Source: Cylindrotheca closterium (lineage: Eukaryota; Bacillariophyta; Bacillariophyceae; Bacillariales; Bacillariaceae). Taken from it: a stretch of DNA of 14,268 nt. The DNA is taken from NCBI GenBank assembly GCA_933822405.4, contig CAKOGP040001902.1, forward strand, positions 1 through 14,268, read 5' to 3'. Both the position numbers and the translations under genes were made by a program. Shown one piece after another: positions 9,370-14,268 of the stretch (positions within the stretch are counted from its first letter, which is position 1; the number at the start of each line of letters is the position of its first letter). Under the pieces are notes generated by a model. That model was not told the origin of the DNA. It was given only the letters and a program-made list of their open reading frames with translations, and ran no database searches.

Positions 9370-10392
9370 TTAATTGTAAGTCACATCATATTCGCAAGAA
9401 TTTTGATGTCCTCCAAAGTCGTGCTGCATCTGGCAGATGACAGCAACAGCTTCAAAGCAGGCTTGATGTTTTGTCTTGGGATTGTGGCGAAAGACTTGAT
9501 CAAGAACTACAAATTTCTTCAGCTCTCCATTCACATTTTTGTGTCGGGCCCTTGCCTTACTCTTTTGCATGCCGTCCTTTTTACTCTGTGAAATCTTTGG
9601 GTTTTTTAACTGGTCGAGGCCTTGATATCCCATATCCACCTCCACGCCCTCATCCTCACACAAAGCTTGCATGAGACCATCATGTTCAAAAATTGTCTTG
9701 TCATTACGGCCTGCCTTGAAAGGACCATTTACCCAGACTATAGCTCCGGTTGCAATACAGATACCGATTTCATACTTATAGCCTGGTCCATTCAACTTCT
9801 TGGAGAAGATTGCTTCATCAAACGGCCAAATCTCTTGGATAGGACAGTCAACACCGTCAACAGAGATGACACAGTGCGTCTTTCCATCCCAGCCATCAAA
9901 CCGTTTCAGCCAAACAATCTAATAATAATAATAATAATAATAATAACTGAAACATTAATCGATTAAATGCTAGGTAGCGCATACGATTGCCGCCAAACAA
10001 TCTAAATACATGCAAGATCCATACCCATTTTTGAAATGTTTTTGGGTGCACAAAACCAACAATCCGAATCATACCGTTTCGGTACAGTAGTTCTTCAAAA
10101 AGCAAAGGGTCCAAAACAGGTGATTGGGATGGGCTCCTTGTGGAATCTGGTCGTTTTCAAGTGGACTGATCATGTTCCAAAGCTTGGCAGCCACTTTGTA
10201 TGTGGTGCCAATCAGAGACTCACAGATTTCTTTGTCAAGACAAGCATCTGTTTTGTTCTTATTGGCATTGCAATTACCAAAAAGATCCCGTGCAAGTCTG
10301 CCACAAAGATCGGTTGACATGTGTGGGAATAGCATGATGCTTCTCGATGTGATAACAGTTACAGTATTATATTTTATACAGGCTTGGGTCAT
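9370..10392 (-). pseudogene. PIF/Harbinger-like DDE transposase, frameshifted
   Basis: This is a DDE-type transposase of the PIF/Harbinger (IS5-like) kind, which cuts and pastes its element. From ATG 10390-10392 come an N-terminal helical part, IPQGAHPNHLFWTLCFLKNY, and, after a frame change near 10069, KTFQKWVWIL. Beyond an intron-like gap follow RFDGWDGKTHCVISVDGVD (first catalytic Asp), NGPGYKYEIGICIATG, NGPFKAGRNDKTIF (second Asp), VEVDMGYQG (third acidic residue) and a C-terminal block with LDQVFRHNPKTKHQACFEAV. All three acidic residues are still present. The last exon is open from 9918 to the stop at 9370. One frameshift (10069) and a possibly non-spliced gap make it probably inactive. 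Terminal inverted repeats were looked for by eye and not found. Family confidence is high, exon structure low. Confidence 0.75.
9909..10009 (-). repeat. Intron-like segment with (AAT)n between 12-bp direct repeats
   Basis: On the plus strand GCCAAACAATCT occurs at 9909-9920 and again at 9992-10003, bracketing 71 bases with a trinucleotide microsatellite, (AAT)8 plus AA, at 9921-9946. On the minus strand a GT at 10009-10008 and an AG at 9920-9919 bound 91 bases. Removing them joins the two transposase parts in frame (phase 0). The joined spacing seems about ten residues shorter than I expect for the family, so splicing is uncertain. Confidence 0.45.
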
Positions 10393-10543
10393 TGTTGCAG
10401 AGTGACATCAATCAGACAGCACGGCGGGACCACCCAAAGTTTGCAATTGCTTGCACAGATCCCGCATCATCCATTGATTTTGCAAGCGGCTATACCGTAT
10501 CTTGCCAAGTGACAAAACAACAAACGCCGACAATAAGATCGTG

Positions 10544-11109
10544 ATGTGGGGTGGAGCTCATAATGTTGAAAAGTTTCCACAATATGCCAGCTACCATCAA
10601 AGCCCATTGTGCAAGTCGTGTGATTATCAAAAAGGACAACAAGAAGGTGACAAAGATTCTCAAGCTGTAGTCAAGAGCCACGTGTTTGTCACAGAAATGG
10701 CAAAGATACTTGCAGCCAAACAACAAAAAGTTCCTATCAAGGACAATGTGGTTGTCAAAAATTCCAAGCATGCCAAGAGGATGGCTGCATTCCACCGCAA
10801 ACAAGAAGAAGATGCTCAGCAAACCATGCCCATGGCAAACAATATTGCATTTGTTGGACCTACCAAAGCTGAAGTGAATGAGTGGTTTCACGACAAAAAA
10901 AAGAGAAACAAGAGGAAGCTGAATATATTTATCAAGCGTTCAAGGCATGGCACAAGTTCTCCCCTGACGAAGCCCCCCCCCCCCTGAATGCTTTTATGTG
11001 TCAATATCTAATGGGTATTTCTTGCGATGCCAATGTGGTTAGAGCCACTTTTCGAAATTTGCAGTTTCAGGTAACAATTGAACCACATTTGATAAGAAAA
11101 CTACCATAA
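10544..11109 (+). pseudogene. Unrecognised ORF, frameshifted in an A8 run
   Basis: I do not recognise this protein. The first in-frame ATG is at 10544; the frame is open from about 10470. The protein begins MWGGAHNVEKFPQYASYHQS, then has a C-x2-C pair, and continues as a charged, Lys/Gln-rich helical segment. At the run of eight A at 10895-10902 the sensible reading moves from frame 2 to frame 1, where EKQEEAEYIYQAFKAWHKF continues and passes through a run of twelve C (10973-10984). A consensus-like intron may follow: CAG then GTAACA at 11071, ending TTTTAG at 11128 (58 bases). It runs divergently from the Harbinger-like transposase, starting about 150 bases upstream of it, so it could be that element's second ORF, but it lacks a visible Myb-like motif. 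Confidence 0.4.
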
Positions 11110-11133
11110 TCTTTAAGGTACATTTTAGATTCC

Positions 11134-11358
11134 ATGCTTCCTACTAAGCAGTCTTTCGAGTCTGCTGTTAGCATTGAAGCATCTAGTTCCAAAGGACAAC
11201 ATAACACCTCCTCCTCAGCGTCCGAATCATCTGGATCATTGGTGGAACCACCTGTTGGAGCAAGAATAGCCTCAACTGTGATATCCTTCTTGCCACTCTG
11301 CTCTAATAATTCTTTGCAGACGAATAACAGACATATGCGCTTGAAATGGTACGGGTGA
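11134..11358 (+). CDS. Ser-rich ORF, possible next exon of the preceding gene
   Basis: This is an open frame of 74 codons from an ATG, with a Ser-rich part (SSSASESSGS) and no recognised domain. It lies just after the candidate acceptor at 11128 and is in the same frame as the 10882-11109 reading. However, using the GTAACA...TTTTAG intron would place it out of frame, so either a base has been lost or the splice prediction is wrong. It may equally be a chance ORF. Confidence 0.25.
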   Translation: MLPTKQSFESAVSIEASSSKGQHNTSSSASESSGSLVEPPVGARIASTVISFLPLCSNNSLQTNNRHMRLKWYG

Positions 11359-11606
11359 CAGACGGACCGTGCAATTTGTGTCTCCTCAAAATTTGTCTCT
11401 TAAGGGGTGTTTCTCTTAAAAAAAACTCTCAACAGGGACACGCCTCGGATTGTAGTGAAACCAAAGTGTGACGGGAGACTAACAGACTTCCCCCCCCTCA
11501 GCACGGAGGCATCGAATTCAAGCTCCACTTTGTTCCATCGAATTCCTCCATCATTTACAGGTACATAGAATTATTTAGGGGGCAAAACATTGTATTATTT
11601 CACCGA

Positions 11607-11696
11607 AACAGTGGAGCTATAATTAACGACAAGTCTTTTGTCATAAATTTTAACAGTGGAGCTATAATTAACGACAAGTCTTTTGTCATAAATTTT
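11607..11696. repeat. Perfect 45-bp tandem duplication
   Basis: Two identical 45-bp units lie at 11607-11651 and 11652-11696, each starting AACAGTGGAGCTATAATTAA and ending GTCATAAATTTT. Identity across both copies suggests a recent duplication or an assembly artefact. The unit's end blends into the 12-bp periodic array that follows. Confidence 0.85.
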
Positions 11697-11840
11697 GTTG
11701 TAAATTTTGTCGTAAATTTTGTTGTAAAATATTTACGACAACTTACGACAACTTAGGACAAGCTACCACAAATTACGACAAACCTACAACAAATTACGAC
11801 AACACTACGACAAAATTTACGACAAAATCTACAACAAAAT
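11692..11840. repeat. Long inverted repeat built from 12-bp units
   Basis: The left arm 11692-11726 and right arm 11806-11840 are reverse complements at 33 of 35 positions. Each arm is about three copies of a 12-bp unit of the type AATTTTGTYGTA. The 79-base loop is itself filled with the related motif TTACGACAA and variants. As DNA or RNA this would form a strong stem-loop. It could be the end of a foldback or MITE-like element. Confidence 0.7.
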
Positions 11841-11861
11841 CTACCATTGCACGCACGCCGA

Positions 11862-12358
11862 CCCTTCGTTTCAACATTAGCGATGACCGAGAGAATTTCA
11901 AATACTTTCATGTTGAAAACACCAACAACTCTGTTTCATTGTCAACACACATACCCAGCACGACGGAGGAAAAATACCATGCAACAATCATCATGAGATA
12001 AAAGTTGGTAGATTTACACACTCTCAAAGGCAAGATGATCCAGATTTTTGCTGGAAAATATGCTGGCCATGAAGCATGGATGGATAATTCGCAGACATGG
12101 CATGTCAACAAAGGAACAGATACAGCATCTGTCATTGTCCGTCTCCATAAAGGAATGGGACTTGTGCAATCAACCATCTGGAAGAGCTCTTTTCAAGGGA
12201 AGGACTTTCGAATCCTTGATGCAACTTATCATCATGATCTGAAGAACCACGTGTTTGTGCTGGAAGCAGTTGCTGTGCTTGTTCAGTATGCTATGGATCA
12301 TGGACATCCAATTTTCCCCGCAAATACTGGTGATCATTACCCAGATTCGGATGTTTAA
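11862..12358 (+). pseudogene. KOW-like domain ORF of an element, one in-frame stop
   Basis: The frame is continuous from about 11862 to the stop at 12356-12358 except for TAA at 11999-12001. The best piece begins after that stop. It contains GKMIQIFAGKYAGHEAWMD, which resembles a KOW motif (a small beta-barrel often binding RNA or protein), followed by SVIVRLHKG and a KSSF segment. The C-terminal half (RILDATYHHDLKNHVFVLEA) is a separate small globular region that I do not recognise. Related KOW-like segments recur in stramenopile repeat-derived ORFs as far as I recall. The N-terminus merges into the repeat array, so no confident start codon exists. Function unknown; probably a remnant. Confidence 0.4.
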
Positions 12359-12491
12359 CGCGGGGCTCCTTCTGTCTCATCTGTTTTGTCACTGGGATGT
12401 AGGTCCACTCATGCCTGGCAAAGAATACACCCCATTCCTTATCATTCAACTTCAACTTCCTGGGTTTCGTTGTCTTTTTCCTCTTTGGCAT
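12291..12491 (-). CDS. Basic ORF fragment, start of an unknown protein
   Basis: From ATG 12489-12491 the minus strand encodes MPKRKKTTKPRKLKLNDKEW, a strongly basic start followed by VFFARHEWTYIPVTKQMRQ. After about 12360 it runs through the antisense of the KOW-like ORF, so the genuine part is probably only about 45 residues. It could be the first exon of a lost gene. The family is not recognised. Confidence 0.3.
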   Translation of the reverse strand: MPKRKKTTKPRKLKLNDKEWGVFFARHEWTYIPVTKQMRQKEPRVKHPNLGNDHQYLRGKLDVHDP

Positions 12492-12532
12492 TTTGAAATT
12501 TATTTGTGTTAGATTCAAACATTCAAAATGCC
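12487..12532. repeat. Short perfect inverted repeat (hairpin)
   Basis: GGCATTTTGAA at 12487-12497 is the exact reverse complement of TTCAAAATGCC at 12522-12532. The pairing extends outward through CTCTTT/AAGAG with one gap. A TTTG/CAAA pair lies inside. Both arms contain an ATG facing outward (minus 12491, plus 12528). Confidence 0.65.
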
Positions 12533-12610
12533 AAGAGACGAATTCAAAAAGTTTTAGTTACAACGGTCGTTTGGAAAAAGTCGAGACAAGCGTCAAAGAT
12601 GTGGACAAGC

Positions 12611-12749
12611 GTCGGAAAAGCGTCGGAAAAAGCGGACAAGCGTCGGAAAAGCGTCGGAAAAAGCGGACAAGCGTCGGGACAAGCGTCAAAAAAAGCGGAC
12701 AAGCGTCAGGACAAGCGTCAAAAAAGCGGACAAGCGTCAAAAAATTCGG
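12611..12749. repeat. 31-bp minisatellite with GACAAGCGTC core
   Basis: Units run 12611-12641, 12642-12672 (identical, 31 bp), 12673-12704 (32 bp), 12705-12735 (31 bp) and a partial fifth from 12736. Each unit divides into two 11-12 bp GTC(G/A)-purine-AGC blocks and an 8-bp GGACAAGC block, so a shorter 11-12 bp ancestor was probably duplicated. Related bases extend back to about 12580. The Lys/Ser-rich frames through it are by-products. Confidence 0.85.
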
Positions 12750-12830
12750 CACGGAACATGTAAAAAACGTGTAGAAAATCCAGTATGTACACACGTAACG
12801 TAAAGACCGACAAAATGCGTTATATATTAT

Positions 12831-13985
12831 CTATACACGTATAAAAAACAAAGTACAGACGTACCGATTACTTAGGCCATCGTAGGTGACGCCGGGAGAC
12901 GACTCGGAGTAGCGTATATTCGGAAAGACGAGGTACCAACCGTCGTGGTCCTTCCCATCCGCCGATGTCCAGATGGCAAAGCATCTTGACAAGTCGCTGT
13001 GATCGAAGTGGGACTCATTTTCTAAGTTTTGTGACTGGAACATAATCGAGCACAAACCTTGCTGGCCACCGATTTCATCGGGTACCTTTGCAGGAGAACG
13101 CATGTAAATCTCCTCCAGCAGTTCAGGCATCATTTGGGCGCAGAGGTTTCTAGCTTCTATGTTCATTTTTTTTACCACCCCGAGTCCTTTTGCCCCAAAC
13201 ATTGAAAGTGTGGGAGCTTTCACATTTAAACCACCGCACATGGAAACCATACCAACCTTGATCATGTCGTTGCGCACCTCGCGTACCATGTCTGCATTAT
13301 CTTCCCACATGAGCCCCAGCTGGCGGCATGAATCATTCAAAGCATTTGTCTCGTCTGGAAACATGCCGCCCTTGCAGTGGAAGTCTATTTTTGTTATCTT
13401 CCCATCAGGCAAGGTAACATTGATGAAGCCGTGCTTGTATTGCGTGGTGTCGACTATTTTCATTTTTGTTACTTGCGAGTTCGATGTGATGTCAACACCG
13501 TTTCCTCGTTTGTAAACGTACTCTCCACTGTAGAAACTCCCTCGGTGGCTTCGCGACGCATTATTCTGGCCGCCTTTTGACTGTTGGGCATTGGTATATT
13601 GGCGACGAGCCGCAGGCGTTTTGGATGCATATGCGGTGTTGTTTTTGTCATTGCTGGGAGGTACGACGGGGCAGTCGTGTGACTGTAGGCTGACAAAGTC
13701 AACGTCCAGCTTTAAAATGGCTTTTGAGTTCCTATACTTCCACCCCTTTGCGAATTTGGGTGATGTGAAACAATGAGGTGAGGGGGGCAAGCAGACGTTC
13801 CATCCCACACCGAGCTGGGTAGTGCAAAGAAATGCATGGACTTGAAGTACAAGCTCAGTGAACCTTAGCTTACATCTGGGCCACCTAGACGACACCAGCT
13901 TTTTCATGAGCAACTTTTTGAAAATCGGATGCATGAGCAACGCATCCCGCCTTTTCCTATGAACAAATGGTGGCTTCTGTAGCAT
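12831..13985 (-). pseudogene. 2OG-Fe(II) oxygenase-like ORF, C-terminally cut short
   Basis: The frame is open from above 14063 (no ATG there); the first in-frame ATG is at 13983-13985. The first 100 or so residues are Cys/His-rich and atypical and may be intronic or upstream sequence. A low-complexity Asn/Ser/Gln-rich linker follows, then a globular part (FYSGEYVYKRGNGVDIT onward). Near the end NESHFDHSDLSRCFAIW contains HxD, the usual Fe(II) pair of 2-oxoglutarate oxygenases, and GWYLVFPNIRY looks like the strand after it. In the family a GLAI-type strand and a second metal-binding His normally follow. Here the frame stops about 20 residues after YDGL, so that His is missing. The break is at or just after a GTAATC (minus strand, near 12868), which could be an intron donor, but no following exon is seen before the minisatellite. 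The enzyme class is an inference from two motifs. Confidence 0.45.
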
Positions 13986-14063
13986 GCGGATTTGGTGACA
14001 GGCACAGCCTTTTGGGAATATGCGCTGAACAATGCAACAACACGGAAATTCACCATAAACCAA

Positions 14064-14268
14064 AAGGCGCGAACGGAGGCGAAGACTTCTGGTAACGGTT
14101 CGAGGTTTCTATTTAGGATTTTACTTAGAACATTTTTTTAGAATGGCTACCTTTTGAATTTGACTGGACTCGTTGGACCCAGACACCCCAGTGTTCTTGC
14201 GCGCTGACCTTGCAGTCTCTGTCGGTTGTGAATATTCCAGCCAGCCAGTGCGCGCCAAAAAGGCGGAA
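14064..14268. other. No gene seen; E2F-like site near the end
   Basis: No supported coding frame here, apart from an open frame possibly continuing the upstream end of the oxygenase-like ORF. GCGCGCCAAAAA at 14250-14261 is, on the opposite strand, a TTTGGCGC match to the E2F/DP consensus. One site alone is weak evidence for a promoter. Confidence 0.2.

Larger units (their letters stand above)
11359..11861. other. Non-coding, AT-rich repeat region
   Basis: No coding frame was seen. The first half has short oddities only: a run of eight C near 11490 and the 9-mer ATCGAATTC twice within 45 bases (11511-11545). The second half holds the 45-bp tandem duplication and the inverted repeat listed separately. 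It may be the terminal region of the element that supplied one of the flanking ORFs. Confidence 0.5.

Noticed and set aside
9896..10114. Minus-strand ORF ending in a poly-Leu tract
   Set aside because: The Leu run is the (AAT)n microsatellite read as TTA; only the part before 10009 belongs to the transposase.
9110..11360. Terminal inverted repeats for the Harbinger-like element
   Set aside because: Compared by eye at both sides of the transposase without finding a convincing matching pair.
12580..12750. CRISPR-like array with a 31-bp period
   Set aside because: The units are contiguous with no unique spacers; it is a minisatellite in a eukaryotic setting.
12493..12774. Two Lys/Ser-rich plus-strand ORFs
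   Set aside because: They are translations of the minisatellite, with no independent coding signal.

Overview
The window looks like a transposon-dense, gene-poor stretch of a eukaryotic nuclear genome. The mix of families (a MULE-like transposase with a SWIM finger, a Crypton-like tyrosine recombinase joined to a helicase, an APE-type LINE, a PIF/Harbinger-like DDE transposase and a KOW-like element ORF), together with short introns, suggests a diatom or another stramenopile alga. This rests on remembered family resemblance, not on a database search, so it is moderate confidence. Nothing resembles a bacterial operon. No convincing intact host gene, tRNA, rRNA or CRISPR array was found.

Layout. 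1-1320 (+): 3' part of a MULE-like transposase, with two compensating frameshifts. 1460-2551 (-): a probable papain-fold cysteine peptidase ORF with one in-frame stop, convergent with the MULE. 2551-3762 (+): a tyrosine-recombinase catalytic domain running into the start of an SF2/RecQ-like helicase, in one frame broken by one TGA. 3760-8205 (-): a decayed non-LTR retrotransposon with a very long ORF1, and an ORF2 that keeps only the AP-endonuclease domain and is cut off at the breakpoint with the helicase. 8341-9109 (+): the 3' part of a Gln-rich coiled-coil ORF behind a duplicated candidate splice acceptor. 9370-10392 (-): a PIF/Harbinger-like DDE transposase with a frameshift and an intron-like segment bounded by 12-bp repeats. 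10544-11358 (+): an unrecognised, frameshifted ORF pair. 11359-11861: non-coding, with a 45-bp tandem duplication and a long inverted repeat built from 12-bp units. 11862-12358 (+): a KOW-like ORF with one stop. 12291-12491 (-): a basic ORF fragment. 12487-12532: a hairpin. 12611-12749: a 31-bp minisatellite. 12831-13985 (-): a 2-oxoglutarate/Fe(II) oxygenase-like ORF that stops before its second metal-binding His would be expected. 14064-14268: no gene seen.

The parts do not form one pathway. They read as nested and broken mobile elements. The most interesting unit is the tyrosine recombinase-helicase fusion beside a divergent papain-like protease ORF, which could be remnants of one large Crypton-related element or two elements abutting by chance near 2551. 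Almost every coding unit carries stops or frameshifts. Several frameshifts sit in homopolymers, so some could be assembly errors.
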